Assembly (NCBI GenBank): GCA_015680685.1 | Contig: MNCI01010510.1 | Span: 313,287 to 377,286, forward strand | Source: Gnetum montanum | Taxonomy: Eukaryota; Streptophyta; Gnetopsida; Gnetales; Gnetaceae | Direction of reading: 5' to 3' | Length of the DNA stretch: 64,000 bases | In this document: in pieces, positions 1-13,919 of the stretch | Layout: each line of letters begins with the position of its first letter | How positions within the stretch are numbered: the stretch's first letter is position 1 | Translations under genes and position numbers: made by a program | The notes under the pieces: generated by a model | Seen by the model: the letters and a program-made list of their open reading frames with translations, nothing else | Told to the model about the DNA's origin: nothing | The model's database searches: none

Positions 1-1080
1 GCTACTTTTAAAGTCTTTATTGATAAATCATCTTTTGGAATCTTACTTGGAATGTATTGGTTTCAAGTGGTTTAAAATTCATAGACCAAAAGCTCTTTGT
101 TGAACAGTTATTACTTTTTAAACATATATGTCTTGTGCTTCAAACTCTTACTTAAGCTATGGTATTGTTGTTCCTTTATGAAATCTTACGGTTACTTTTA
201 TAGCTTGGTTTCCTAGGTTGCTTTTATAGCTTTGTTTTTGCACAATATTAAACTCCTATTAAGATTTTCCATAGAAGAGCTCATGTTGTTGAAAGCCTCA
301 AGACCAATTTAATAGTAATGTCTCAACAAAATTTCCTATTTTAAGCATAAAGGGTCTAGGAAAATCTTTGATATTTTGATGGGACCAAAATAGCTTCTTT
401 ATTTTTAAAGTGTATTACCTCAATATTTCAATCAAGAACTAGTCAAATTTTTTGAAAGCTTTGTTGAATGAAATCTTTAACAACTATTAACTAGCCAAAA
501 TAGATACTCATGCTTTGTAGTTTACACAATGATTTTTGGTAGTATAATAAGATTTTCTTTATGAAATTTCGTGTTTAGCTCAGAATGTTTGAACAATTCG
601 TAGTTATTAAATTAGAAATAGCTTTATTGCAAAGTGTTTATTCATATCAATTTATTTTGCTTAAATATCTAAGGTTTCACATGAATCTACTTTTTCTTAT
701 AGAACTTTCTCTCTAGGCAAAATTAGAAGTAGATTGGCAGAATTGTGCTCAAATATTTTTGTAAAATTTTATTTGTTACAAGTAGATAATATAAGGACTA
801 TATAGACTAGGTGAATTGACAAAATAGAAATCTCCAACAACTCACAGTATTAGACAAAGTTAGCCAAATCTCTTTTATGATAGCCAATTATAGTTTCATC
901 CATAACCTAACCATTCCAACCTTCACAACAGCAAGCACATACTCACGATTAGTTTGTAACTATTGAGTTTATTTGGAGGTATCTAGGCCTTAGTGTTGTT
1001 AGAGACCAGCAAGCACCTGAACCTTTTTGAAGAACACCTTTGATCTTATGACTCCTTGAAGGTTGTGAAACCGAAGGCTC
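1..1080. other. AT-rich stretch, no gene recognised
   Basis: No reading frame of note and no recognisable protein, RNA or repeat motif. It lies upstream of sequence that clearly matches the 3' half of the gypsy elements B and C. It may be an unrecognised part of element A or an unrelated insertion at its truncated end. Confidence 0.4.
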
Positions 1081-2722
1081 CCCAACATTAGCAGTCCTAA
1101 ATGGTCACCAATAGTTCCTTCTTTTGGAAATATGAGATCCCTTTCTTAATGAAACTTATAACAAACCTATGACCTTGGTAGTTTCCAAACTTGGTAATGA
1201 TTAAATGGAGTTACAAGGGTGTGACTTCAAGGGGATTTTATGCTCTTTGTACTTACCTACCTTCTCGGGTGCATAAGCGTTTTTGTGGATTTCTCACCAT
1301 TCCATTGTCGACCAATAACATACAGCTAAAAGTCTTTGTGTCATGTGGTTTCCATAAAAATAAATAAAAATATAAAACATAAATAATAACAATAATAACA
1401 ATTAATGTGAATTCAAAGCACACTCTTTAGACAAAATACTGAGCTACAAGCACTAGTTATGAAACTAGAAAGACATATTGCCCATGCCTGAAGGTCCCCT
1501 CTAACTAAGGCCCATCTCACTTCTTGCTTCTCTTTTCTTCTCTTTTAGGAATTATGATTGATTAGTGGGAATGCTCTTGTGTCTTGAGAGAGTGGGATGG
1601 TCTTGGAGTGTCAATGCGAAGTCACTGACAGTTGTTGATTTTGATTTAGACTAAGCATGGTTGTTATTAGGTCATATTAACCACAAAATCCACAAGGGAC
1701 TTCATGTAACCAATATTTGGAACTCCATTCCACCCTCTCTCATCCATGTATGCTTTTCATACTTCACCTCACTACTAGTTTTTCATGTTTTGTTCAATGT
1801 ATTAGTTTGATGTTTCAAAATTCTTACGTAGATTCTTACGGGATTTAGTCCTTAACTTTCCACAACAATTAATCACCCATGGATCCCACAAACTCCTTAG
1901 TTTAAGGACATGTAAGGGCATTAAAGGCATGAGCCTACTATGGGAAGGACCCACTTACAGGCCTCTTGGCTAGGCTAGTTAAGTTCTTAATCCTTAGGCA
2001 TTTTCACATTCAAATTGTTCATGCTCCATGTCAATTGCATTCAATTTTGCACTTCTTTTTAACTTTCTCCAATCATTCTCCTAATAAAAAATTCCTTTTT
2101 TGTGAATTATCTAGCCCTCTTCAAGCATTCATTCATGTTGATGGCCTTTCTGGGTCTCTATGAACTCCAATTTCATGTAAAAATTCTTTGTTTTTGGCCT
2201 AATTTTCAAAGTGAAAATTTTTGTCTTTGGTCGTGTTAGTTAGGTCCCATTGATGTGGCCCCTTGCGTTAACATGACCCTTGCGTTGATGAAAATTTTTG
2301 TGATTTGCTTCAAATGTAAGAGGAGTTTTTACAATTTTTTAGAGCCTAGAACATTCCAAAGACCATAGTTTTTAAATTGCTTGTCCAATCCACTTCATTC
2401 TTTATTCTTGTAGCTATCAAATATAAGCTCTACATCATGGGGACCACAAACCTTAGGTTTCCAATGAAATTTTTTTTGAAAAGTTTCTAACTCCCACAAG
2501 GTTTATCCAATAAAATAACATTAAAATCACTAATTTATAAGAGTTAAACCTTCCCAATGAACTTTGGTAGATATTAAAATGAAATAATTATAAAATAATA
2601 TTAAAATGACTAATTTTCCATGATCACAACTTAGCAAAGTGTAACAAATCCAAGAGATAGGGTACTCGAATATTATAAAGCTACACATTAAATGCTAATC
2701 CTTGGTCATGTTGTGATCATAG

Positions 2723-5541
2723 ATGGCACCAAGACCAAAGCACCTGTAGGAAGGAGGATCATCCCAACCAAGGAACAAGCAGCCTAAAACTAAAAGGAGC
2801 TAGCAAGAGCAACCCCATGAGTAGATGGTTGAGACACATGCAACGGGACCTCTTTGTGAGGGCCTTGAAGTGGAATCTATCTAATAGATTCTAGAAGTTG
2901 AAAGGAAGCAATTCCACAAAGATCAGACACTTGGACCTAGATGTAACCTTGAGATCACTTTGACATAGGCCCATTTGAGGAAAATTAGATCTAGGAAGAT
3001 CCAAAAAATAGTTCTTTCTAAACTAAACTTTGGATCTGTCTTGGACTTTACCCCAGAAGATGTCAAAGCACAACTCCATACTTTTCCCATGTGGCCCATT
3101 CTCACTTCTAGTGAAGAATGATACATGGAAGAAACATACCTCTTCTGATATAAATCAAGGACATCTCTATGTCCTACTTGGTGAAGGCCATTTCTAAGGT
3201 CCTTAGGTTACCAAAAATTGGGGCAACCTTGGCAAAAATATCAATGCAAGCGGACCCTGAGGTCAAGAAGGAGTGGATCCAGTAGTGCTACAGTGTTGAT
3301 TGTAAAAAGTTTGGTGCACTCATGATGGTAGAGTGTGCATACTTTAAGATGGAAGCCTACCACCTCAATCCAACAATGAGGCCCAGCAAGATAACAGCCT
3401 TCTCTACCTATGCATGCATTTCTCTAAGAGGAAAATTCCATGTCAACCTTCCATAGCTAATATATCTGAATATGGAGAAGTGATTCAAAAAGAATGAACG
3501 TGGAAGGAAGGCACTCTCCTTCCCATGTCTCATCCAAAAATTATGTAAAAGGGAAGGAATAGGACACTATTCCAATGATAATATCATACATGCTTCTTCA
3601 CCTCTTACGCAAAAATGATGAAGGATAAAGTGCCTACCAAGGTGAATTAAGAGGAGTAGCCACCACCACCACCCACTCATGAGCAAACAACGCCAGAGTC
3701 CCACGTTGCCATTAAGTGCACGTAAAAACTCCATGAGTAACTCCTATAACAATAGTAAGCAAGACCAAGTGGTGGTGAACCCTCCATCTACAAACCTATT
3801 TGAGTCATCTTAACGAGATGGCAAGATAAATCAGTAGGATGCAAGGCTCGATGCTAATGTTTTCTGCTCAAAGAATGTAGGTGTTTGCAAGAGCAAATCC
3901 TAATTCTCAAGAGGTAATAGTGTCTTTCTCTAAAAAATAGAAATTCCTAGAAATCTCTAGGAATGCCAGTAGCTTCTCGATGCTCTTGGAGGATGGCGAG
4001 GGGGCAACTGTTCTAGTGATACAGCACCAAGGGTAGGAGATGGTAGCAGAGGTGTTAGCTGATAGAGTGGGTGATGCACTCAATGCCCCTATGGCATTTG
4101 TACCTAATTTTGATACACTTAGAGACATGCAAGTGTTTGCAGGAGCACCAATTGAAAGATTCAATGCAACCCAACATGAAGAGTTACTAGATCGACTAGT
4201 TGGAACCAGGCAATCAATTTCAAATATCTTCGATATCTTAGAAACCATTTCAAAAAACTAGTTGGAGTTTCTTAAGACTAAGGACAAGGTTCTCATTGGT
4301 AATGTCCAACTTGAAATAGCTCAATTTGAGATTCAATGCTTGGCTACGAAAGTTGGGGAACTTATAGCCTCGCTCACTAATCCCATTGTACTCAGCCAAG
4401 CAATCTCAAGAGATGAAGCTTTCCAACATCTTTAGCAAAAACTTCAAAAGGCTAAGTACATAAAGGAGTCAAAAATCTTTGATCAAACCTTAGCAAATTC
4501 CACTGCATATAACATTTAGAAGGACTTTTCAAAGGTTTACTAGAAGAACATGAGGATAACCTAAGAAAACCATTGCTTGCAAAATGTCAAGATGCAAAAA
4601 GAACATATGGCTAAATTCATCCAACAGTAGCAGGAGCAAATTGCTAGAGTAAACATTAAATTAAGAAGGTTGGCTATAGAGAATCGAAATCTCTTGATGG
4701 AGGAGGTGTGTACCTTCACCAAAAGTCTACCATTGAAATCACCTCTTGGAAAAGCAAGACCCTCAAATTTTAAAGGGTCAATAACCATTACAGGAATTAG
4801 GCTAGCTCATAGAAGGAAACAAATGAAAAACACGTCCATCTAGAAAAGGTGAAAGTGAATGAGACCCTCTAGCAACTCCAACAAGAAGGTGATGTCTAGC
4901 AACCCATCTTTAATGGACTAAATGCATACAAAAAAGTTGAGATCTACCTCAAGGAGCTATAAATCGAGGATATAATGAAGTACATGGAGCTTACCAACCT
5001 TTGTTACTCAAACTTGGTAATGTTGATTTCCAAAAGGCTAAGGTCATATTTGGAGAAGCAAGTGGCCAGCTCATACCTTTTGTACAAGGCAAAGTTCAAG
5101 CATCATAAAGAGAGCAAGCAGAAGCTTGAGATAGCAAATGTAAAACTTGAGGTTCTCAAGGTGAAGTTCACTAATTAGCAATCAATAACAAAGAACTTGG
5201 CCAAAAGAATAAATGACTACCAAGAGCTATAAAATGCACTCAAGACATTCAACATCAAATGCAAACAATTCGCTACCTGGCTTATCAATGTCAAGGAGTT
5301 ATTTCCTACAATGCCTTGTCCTTGGGATGTTCCCATACTAGCCCACATTAGTGATGTTGTGTGGATTGTGTATGATCCTAGAAGTAAGGAGGAGAATGCA
5401 TTACTAAATGCTTTCTATCTTCCACTAGAAGTTGTAGCTGCAACAAGATAGCCACAACCACCGCCTCAACAACCACATGCACTAGAAGTAGGAGAAGATC
5501 CTTTAGCACCTTAAGAACCTCCACCACCTATGACTGGCTGA
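2723..5541 (+). pseudogene. Extra 3' ORF of element A (unknown function, coiled-coil-like), broken
   Basis: A decayed reading frame lies between the pol position and the 3' LTR. Open pieces include 4040-4261 and 4975-5178, with stops and frame changes between them. The conceptual product is rich in Lys, Glu, Gln and Leu, with heptad-like stretches (for example around 4270-4430 and 5020-5180) suggesting a long coiled coil. It ends in a Pro-rich tail near 5450-5541. The same protein is encoded at 23480-25433 in element B: both contain the phrase ATQHEELLDRLVGT or a close variant followed by an alternating Leu/Lys region. Its place after pol is where Athila elements carry an env-like gene. I see no signal peptide or transmembrane segment, so I do not call it an envelope. 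Function unknown. Confidence 0.55.
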
Positions 5542-5793
5542 TTTCCTTCCTTGTCTTCAAGCCATCAGAGGAGCTATACTGTTAAATTTTTATCATGGTG
5601 TTCAATTTTGTTATCATGAACACCAAAATTTTGTAATAATTGTAAATTTGTATAGTTAGGCCACTTAGTGTTTGTTTGTGTCAGTTGTGTATATCTAGTT
5701 AGTCAATAATCCCATACCTTCCCAAAATTTTATAAAGAACTTGTACCTCCTTTTGTTCACTTGAGGATGAGTTTTCATTTAGTCATGGGGGTA

Positions 5794-6616
5794 TGATGAA
5801 ATGTCTTCCTTGGGTTGCGTCGATGCAGTTGTGTTGATGCATGGTCTGATGCATTGATGTGACCCCATCAACACAGTTTCTATATTTGCCTATAAATACA
5901 CACTCACTAGTTGCATTTATGGCATCCATAGTTAATATCCTAGCAAAGCTCTAGCATTTTGTTCATTTGATAGTTAGAATGTTTTCTAAGTGCCCATAAT
6001 AGGAGTGAGAAGTATACAGACCTTTATTTGAACACTGATGTACTTGAGACCAATAATAAAGATGAGCTTTCTTCACAAACCTTGCAACATTTGGAAATAG
6101 ATTAATGTTTACTTTAAATGCATTTATTATTTGAGTAATTTACTTTAATGCATTGGATTAATTAATTAATTAAAAATTAGTTAAAGCATATAAGCATGAC
6201 CATTTCTAGCATACGTTAACATTTGGTAATCCCAATAGCGCTTAACACTTGATAACCTAATAACGTTGCAACATGGTTTAGGATGTGTATGGTAAATGGG
6301 AATGGATGCTTATGTTAAGATTAGTTAGGATATTAGTTAGTTATTAAATTAGTTAAACATTTAATTATTTTATTTTCTAGTGCTTAGGTAATTTAAACGA
6401 CAAAATATAACATGATAAAAATCATATGCCTCAGTTACACTTAACCATACACTTGCACCTCACAAGTGAAATTGAGAAGACAACAATCACATCCTTGATA
6501 TTCATTACCTAGACCCAATGTACTTAGAAAGCTAAAGTCTATGAAATTCAACTAGATCGCTTAATGAACGCTAATGATTCGTATGGTTGGCTGTAGGGAC
6601 TATTGGCTGCTCATTA
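5794..6616 (+). repeat. 3' LTR of element A
   Basis: It begins TGATGAAATG right after a G-rich polypurine tract and ends CTCATTA (expected ...CA). It carries a TATA-like TATAAATA at 5891-5898 and AATAAA near 6055. Its right edge shares the 'attcgtatggttg...gctcat' terminus with the LTRs of B and C. The U3 part has repeated TGATGCAT-type motifs (5815-5875). The partner LTR is outside the window, so no target duplication can be tested. Confidence 0.85.
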
Positions 6617-9600
6617 GTCACTTATCTATGTTTCCAGTCTTACTAAGTTTGAAGGTCAAACTTGCCTATTTTGAACTCCAGATGAACTTCAAGTGAATTT
6701 CACTAAACTCGAGAGTTAAATTTGGTAACCATAGCTATAATACACCTATTCATTATCTATAAAATATCCTATAAATAACTAAAAGAGATACTATGAAACC
6801 CTAATGATTTGGATTTAATCTTGATTTATTAACTCAAAAAGTGGTAAAATAGATAAAAAATTATTAATTAAAAGCATAAATACAGTAAATAAATATAGTG
6901 CATGAAAATTTTATAATACTCACATATATAATTAAATAAAATTTATTTAATGAAAAAGAGAGATTTGTGTAACCACAAAGAGGTAAATGTTAAAAAATTT
7001 CACTAGGTGCATCATAAAATAGTACATAAAATATCATTCCCAACTATACTTGTTTCACCTTAATTAGACCTCTAGAAATAAAGATATTCACATTTAAAAT
7101 TTACAAAATTAATTAATAAAATTAAAAATAGTAATTAAATAAAATATTAATCTATAATAAATAATACTAAATCTTCTTGAACATATAGTGCACACCGAAA
7201 TGAAAAATATCCTAGCAATTTCATGGTCTAAATGGCACAGATGAAAATTTTATATCTATTCTACTTTATTATTTATTCACAAAAATAAGTACATGGCTCA
7301 AGTATCCAAAAAGTGTACAAGGTTTCTATGTTACAAAAATACAATATATACACAAATTATTTTTCAAGTTGAAAGAGTCTATCTTGTATAAAATTGATCC
7401 ATCTTTCATCTCATGTCCCTCTTTTGATGATTCACTACATACTTTAGGCTCTCTACATCAAAATGCAGGAGGAGTCAAAACCCCTCAAATAAGAAAGGTT
7501 ATTATATTTTCCTCTTCATAGAGCATAAAGTTCTGGGCTAAAAGTCTCAAGATATGGACTAATTAAATATTTTTAATTAAATATTCAAAAATATTTTAAA
7601 GTCTAGAAATGCCACAAATTTTCTAAAAACCTAAAAAATATTTATTTTATCTAGGGCTCTTCAAAAGCTAGCTTTTGGTTACCCTCACTACTAATAGGAT
7701 ATACCCTCACTAATATACTCCTCATGACCCCAAACAAGTCACTCATGGTCGGGTCTTGGTGGTAGTCTTACTACTAACATCCTCAACGGTCAAGGCACAA
7801 GTATCATCTAAAGGATAGTTCTTAACTATATGTCATCACAACTCCACTAAACTTAACTACTCAATGCCATGTTCTTGACTAATCTAAGCCTCACATGAAC
7901 TTATGAATTAAAATCCAAGGTAAAAAATCCATCCAACAACCCTTGTTCTCATGGGGTGGATTCCACTAAAGAACACTCCACTCTTGCATGCAAATGGAGG
8001 TATCTCAAAGATTTGTGGCTCCCACTACCAAATGAGCAAAATTGGTCACATTAATATTATTATTTTATTCCAAAAATCCTAAAGATTTCCAAAATAGCAA
8101 AAATCTATGGTAAGCAAAATTCCACAAAACTTTTGTAAAATTATGTTCATATCAAAGCTAATCCAAAATAATCATTAAATATTCAAGAAGTAGGTTGGGC
8201 AAAGTTTTCACAATTCAAAAATGTACTAAAAGATAGAAAATAGTCTAGACAAGATTAAAATATTAATTTTCCTAGAAATAGGCCTAAGATGATGAAAATC
8301 TGATAGAATCTCAATAGAATAATTAAAATCATAAAAAAATAACAAGAAATTAGAAAGTAGAGAGGAGAAATAGAAAAACCATAACAATATAGGATAGCCA
8401 CATGAAAAGAAAAATAAAATATTCTTTCTTATAGAATCCACAACAAAATAGGATAGCCATATGAAAAGAAACTAAAATAATCTTTCTTACTTGTGCTGGC
8501 AAGTCTTTCAAAAAAATTTTAGCATCTTCCTTTTCTACCTAATGCTCTTAATTTTTTTTTGTTTCACTTAACCCATCACACCCAAAACTCTTCTACAAAT
8601 TGCAATGAGATATATCTAATTCCACAATCTATTTATAAGGGAAAGAATGAATAGAAGAAACCTAACTAAAATCAACTTCAAAATAAATAAGAAAGGGAAA
8701 AAATATCTTTTAGAAAAATGTGATAAACAAGATTTTGTAAAAAAAAAAATACAATAATAGAAAACCAAATAGCAAAAACAAGTGATAGAAAACAAGCAAC
8801 AAGAGAGGTTGTGGAGAAAGGAACAAAATGCATAATATATATGTTATCTATATAACATATATGTAAACTTTATATAAAACGCGTTATTCACATGAATGTG
8901 CTTTTTCAATGCCTTGACTTTCAATGTTTTGAATTTAATTTAATTTGTAATTTTCTTTTTATTATAAGATCTTGTCATAAGTTCATTTTCTCATTTTCTC
9001 TCTTTACTAATATCCTTAGCATTCAAAGACTTGTAGTATGCACACTGAGACTCCAAATCAAATTTTGTTTGAATATACAAAATCTTTATCAAGTGCTTTA
9101 CCAAATCATATGCTAAAATATTATCTAGGCTTCACTTATCATAGTTTCCCAATTCAAATGCTAAAACTTTTATGGTATTTTATCAAACTAGAAGATGTGA
9201 TATTTCAAAAACTATAACCTCAATTCTAGTAAACCAAGGGTCAAAACTAACGTTTTCAATCATCCTAGACATCATCCTAAAGTACTTCCTTAACAAATTT
9301 GATTTATGCAATAATGAATTATAATTAAAAATGAGCTCCAAATCTTAGTTTAATAACAAAATGTAATAAGAGATATGTTTTGGGTAGGCTTAGGGTTCAA
9401 AATTATTGCATGAATAGAGTATTATATAATTACATATGCATAATAAAATAGAAAGATGCATAATTAAATGTGCACAATAAAGAATTAATGTGTATAACTA
9501 AAAGTGCATAATAAAGATTAGATCTACATAACTAAATGTGCATAGCCAAATACTTATAAAAGTATAATAACTAATAAAAAGAAAAACTTCCTTAGGTAAT

Positions 9601-11550
9601 TGGATTTCAACATTTAATCATAAAATATTTAGAAGATATATGACTAAGCTCCAATGATAGTAAAACAAATGATACAAAAGTTTAACAAAATAGCATATCA
9701 AGCAAATTGCATTCACTTATGTAAAAAACTATCAGCAGCAACAACAACAATAATAGTAATAAAAATAAGCTAATTTATTGAAACACATTGACAACATTAA
9801 AGAATTAATCATATGCATTAAAATAAATAATTAAATTTATGCAAATTTCTAGGTTCTCACACTAGCCTTATAAATACGAGATCAAAACCTATATTTTATG
9901 GCTGGTCTCTTGAGATCTAGAATACCTGTCAAGATTTTGATGAATCAAGACTGCATGCACTAGACCTTCCAACATCACTTGATTACTCCATAATCAACAC
10001 AGCTTCTCTAGGCTTGAGTACTAACACTAACATAATGTCAACATCAGTCAAGTAACATCCACATTAGCACTTCAAGATTTTTTCAAGTAACGTCAATCTC
10101 AATCTCTAGAGTAAGAATTTTTTCAACTCCAAAGTCAATCTTGAGATACTTAGCCAAAATAGCCCCATATTGGCCCTAATTTGATCTTTGACAACATTTG
10201 CAACTTCCTCCTCCATTTACCTACCCTCCAAAGGTTCAATTTCACTCTCCAAACCCACATTTTACTCACAACTTAGGCTCTTATTATTATTTTCATCTCA
10301 CTTCCATTTTTACTCTAATACATGTAGTTTGGCCCTCTTTATGAGGCAAACACTCATATTTTTTCAATAATAAAGCATTTTTCTTGTTTTAGGAGGGGAA
10401 CTAAAACCCTTTCCCTATGTCACAACGCTCTTATTTTAATATTTTATGCTTTTTTACTAATGTTTGACACAGATTTTATTTCATCGCTCATAGTTTTTTT
10501 ATTTACTTAGTTTATTTTCAATGATAAACACATGCAATTTAAACATTTAAATTCAATGTTTTTGTCATTCCTCTATCATTCCTAGTTCGCATGTGGTAGG
10601 CCAAGTCCACATTCGATTAGAGATTCATTTCCCATTGTGTCATTATTGATGACTTAGTGAAGGTTATATTGAATCAAAGACTATTTGTGGTTGTGAATTG
10701 GGTACTTTAACACTTCATGGAGGTGTTTTTGTAGCATTCGAAAACAATAATTTTGCAGGAACAGTTAAAAAACATAGGGTGTTATAGCTATACCCTTCAT
10801 GCTTAATCTCTACATATCATCTTGACATATTGGATGTAGCTTAGATTCTTGAGAGGGAAGCTAAACCACCATTGCCTATCCACTCTCACATGATTGGAAT
10901 GTTTCTTATTCATTTATTTATTCCTTGTATTGTATTACATTCCATGAACTAAGGCATTTTGCTTTGTCATTCATTATGCTCTAGACTTGTGCCTATTGTG
11001 TAGATCTAATTTTAAGTCATTATTCTACACCTCTTATTGTATTTATCTTATTACTCTATGGAGCTTGAATTTTTGAGGAGGAGTCCCATTTGGTAGTCAT
11101 CTTTACTGCGATATATATTCCATAGTTAGCATATTCATTTTTCATGAGAAATTTTGGGTCATCTAATTATTTTAACTCTTGGATGATGAGGTCCCATTTG
11201 TGCTTTGCTAATTGTGCATTGTAAATTATGAGGAATACTTACATATAAATAGTTTCCCTTTAAATTATAGTCTCTCCTAATATTATTCAAATAGAAATGT
11301 TTATTTTCTTCTACTTTTTATCAAAGTTTTTGAAATACTACTTATTTCTTCAATTTGCCAACCTACTAGGATCAAAATAAAGAATGTGCTCTTAAATATT
11401 CCATTAATTAAGATGTAAACTCCTTCATGAAATATTTTTTATCTTGGATTTCCATCATCATTTTTTGGAGTATTTATATAATGAAAATTCTAAAAGATTA
11501 TACGCCAGTTTGAATTCATCGAGCAAGAAAAAATTTTGAATTTCTTGAAC
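6617..11550. other. AT-rich intergenic stretch, no gene recognised
   Basis: Mostly AT-rich DNA with no coding pattern; the few open frames are short and compositionally random. Small features: a perfect inverted repeat with 11-bp arms at 8837-8847 and 8852-8862, a degenerate short repeat built on 'tgcataataaa' at about 9435-9550, and a CAG/CAA/AAT-type simple repeat near 9730-9765. It could be old unrecognised transposon sequence. Confidence 0.5.
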
Positions 11551-11559
11551 AAAAGCCTA

Positions 11560-11655
11560 ACATCTTTCAAGTGCCTATGCCCAAGCTCAAACCCAGGTCT
11601 TACTACTTGACAAACAAGCACCTTACCATCACTTCAAGTGGTGGTCCCTAGAATA
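11560..11655 (-). repeat. tRNA-derived SINE-like copy 1
   Basis: On the minus strand the sequence reads as a tRNA-like head: an A-box-like GATGGTAAGGTGC followed about 30 bp later by a B-box-like GGGTTTGAGC. A second diverged copy in the same orientation lies about 190 bp away. No tRNA cloverleaf is complete, so this is a SINE or tRNA-pseudogene head rather than a functional tRNA. Confidence 0.45.
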
Positions 11656-11763
11656 AAATAAAAGCTAATACTAAAGGTTCATCACTTGAAGGATCAATAC
11701 ACATCTTGTTAAGTGGGGTCCCAAGAGGATTGCTAAATAAGTAAAAGTCTATCACTTTTTTAA

Positions 11764-11850
11764 GTTAATCTATCTAAGCTTGAACCTAGTCTTACGACTT
11801 GAGAAACAAGTACTTTACTATCACTCCAAATGATGTCCCTAAAAATGAAA
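11764..11850 (-). repeat. tRNA-derived SINE-like copy 2
   Basis: A diverged copy of the 11560-11655 unit in the same orientation. It shares 'cttgagaaacaagtactttactatc' in spirit with 'cttgacaaacaagcaccttaccatc' of copy 1, and both are followed by 'tcccta'. The B-box-like segment is degraded (AGGTTCAAGC on the minus strand). Confidence 0.4.
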
Positions 11851-11999
11851 ACTATTGCATGAAAGTTTAATGCAACTTACATTAAAAAAATTTTAATCAA
11901 ACATGATCAATTCTGCAACTTAGGATGTGGAGATTTAGATGAATAAGGTTGCTAATTATAAGTTCGTAACTAGATCCTAAAAGAAAAAACAAGAATATA

Positions 12000-12070
12000 T
12001 TAATCCTATGTGTTTGTTTCTTAGGTCATAAGGTCTGTGTTTGAGCCTAGGATTAGCTACTCAAAAATAT
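12000..12070 (+). repeat. tRNA-derived SINE-like fragment 3
   Basis: Plus-strand fragment with 'tgtttgtttcttaggtcataaggtc' followed by GTGTTTGAGCCTAG. This resembles the reverse complement of the copies at 11560 and 11764. Only the B-box half is recognisable. Confidence 0.35.
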
Positions 12071-12429
12071 GTTAAAGCATGTTTGGTTGCTTGGTTTTGT
12101 ACATGTTGAATATGTGGATTTTGACTTTTGAATTAAAAAATTATTTGGTTTTATAGGTATAAATCATTGCCATGCACCAAAAGGTATGAGGTTCAAAGCC
12201 TAGTACCAACACCTTATGCTAGCTTGGAGATGTTGTTCTAGGCATATTACTATTGTCCTACCCTCAAAAAATTCACTAGATTTGTGTGTATCTAATATAT
12301 TTACCTTTTTCTTTTGAGAAGGTTTAATATCCTCGAATGCCAATTTAAGAAGTAAACATGTACATGAATTCAAGGACCGAAAGATTTACTTCTTTAAGCT
12401 TTTGCTCATCTACTAGACCCTGCAAAACC

Positions 12430-12635
12430 CCACATCATGAGCATTGAACCTTAAGATAATGTCCTATTTTTGGCTTTATATTTATATTCTCCACATCATG
12501 AACATCGAACCTTAAAGATGATGTCCTTTCCCCACATCATGAGCATTGAACCTTAAGATAATGTCCTATTTTTGGCTTTATATTTATATCCTCCGCATCA
12601 TGAACATGGGAACCTTAAAGATGATGTCCTTTCCT
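12430..12635. repeat. Two-copy tandem repeat, 102-bp period
   Basis: The sequence starting 'cacatcatgagcattgaacc' at about 12431 recurs 102 bp later. Each unit contains a second, diverged half-copy ('cacatcatgaacat', offset about 61 bp), so the array is four related blocks. No coding potential. Confidence 0.75.
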
Positions 12636-13399
12636 ATTATTGCTATGTGAAGTACAAACAAAATTGATTTTAGTGTTGCTTGGCTTTATGGCGGTCAGGT
12701 CACCACTTCTTGGCGAGGCTTTTAAATGTCTGAACGCAGCTCACCTGGCTTGTAATATTTATACATAGAATTGGGTTTAGAATTCGACGGTTATATTATC
12801 GTATATGGCGGGTGAAACCGAAACAGACCGTTGCTTTTATGTTTATGTTTTTTTTTTCTTTTTTCGAAACGTATGAAATTGACCAGTATACAAGTAAAAT
12901 CCAGAATTTTGTGTATTAAAACGCATATATATTCCGTCTACAAAATTCTTAAATTCCAATATGCATGGAGGTCCACAAACAATACAGCTGCCTCATTAAT
13001 GCGTGGGCAAAATCTGAAATGGAAGAGCGAATCTGCGCAGTTGGTGAATTAGTGACCTATTTGCCGTCAATGGCCACGAGCGTAGACTTTTCTGTGCATC
13101 CGCTTCCCTGGTTTAACTGTTTTACAAGCAATATCCGGCCCTTACAGGTTACGCAGAGAATTCATAATTTAACGATTCTGCATTTGCATTCATGACAGTA
13201 CACACTAATTTTGCAACTGTATCGTATAGACTTTGAAGAAAAATTCAGGCCGCCGAAAGTCGCTGCTCTGAGAAAGTTATCGTCAAAGCACAACCGTGAT
13301 GAACTTTGAAATTTCGAGGCACACCCGTGATTCACCAGCACAGGTAGCAGGCAGGTTCCTTGCAAGGAAGACTAATCCAAGTATGACAAAAGATTTCCG

Positions 13400-13690
13400 A
13401 GTTCATGAAAAAATACAGAAAATCTGCGAGTGAGATCGATGTCGGAGACTTGGCTGTCGATTACGTCTAAGAATATCGGATTTCAGAGTAGTTTTAAGAG
13501 GCCATCCTTAGTCAAGTCAAGCAGGCATTCACGAATGAATCACGCTATGCGACTTTCGGCTTACGCTACAGAAAAGGAAAACAATCGCTCGGCCATTATT
13601 AACCTGCCACGGCTACGCCACGCTGACGCGTTCGACGGAAAATGCCGTTGCGCGTTACTATATAAGACAGAAGAAACGCGCAGGTGATAA
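13400..13690 (+). promoter_or_regulatory. Promoter region of the MAPK-substrate-like gene
   Basis: A TATA box, TATATAAG, lies at 13659-13666 in a GC-richer context than the surrounding repeats. This predicts a transcription start near 13690 and a 5' leader of about 230 bases before the ATG at 13920. Open frames across this stretch on both strands (for example 13430-13687) look like chance products of the higher GC content. Confidence 0.55.
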
Positions 13691-13919
13691 GAAGCTGAAA
13701 AGCAGCGAAAAATCAAGTGAAAACGCAAAAAACGGAAAGGAGTCCAGCTAAGGCGGAGCTGGAAGAACAGCAAAGAATCGCAGAAAGCAGAGACGAATTA
13801 GCGAAATTGCAGGAAACAGCGAGGAATTATAGCTAAAGGCCAAGCCGTAGAGAAACATAGGAGGAATTCCAGCAAAAGGCCAGGAAACCTCGTGGACAAA
13901 CGTGTGAGGAAGTGCAGGA

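Larger units (their letters stand above)
1081..6616 (+). mobile_element. LTR retrotransposon A (Ty3/gypsy, Athila/Tat-like), 3' part only
   Basis: From about 1081 the sequence tracks the post-integrase part of element B: 1131-1260 matches 21850-21970, with the shared phrase 'gacttcaaggggat'. It continues through a long lysine/glutamine-rich coding remnant to a polypurine tract (about 5785-5793) and a 3' LTR. No gag, protease, reverse transcriptase or integrase is present, so the 5' half is outside the window or lost. Assignment to Ty3/gypsy rests on its similarity to elements B and C, which retain pol. Confidence 0.75.

Noticed and set aside
7300-8100. Possible LTR of an unrecognised element
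   Set aside because: No second copy, no TG...CA ends with target duplication, and no primer-binding site found by eye.
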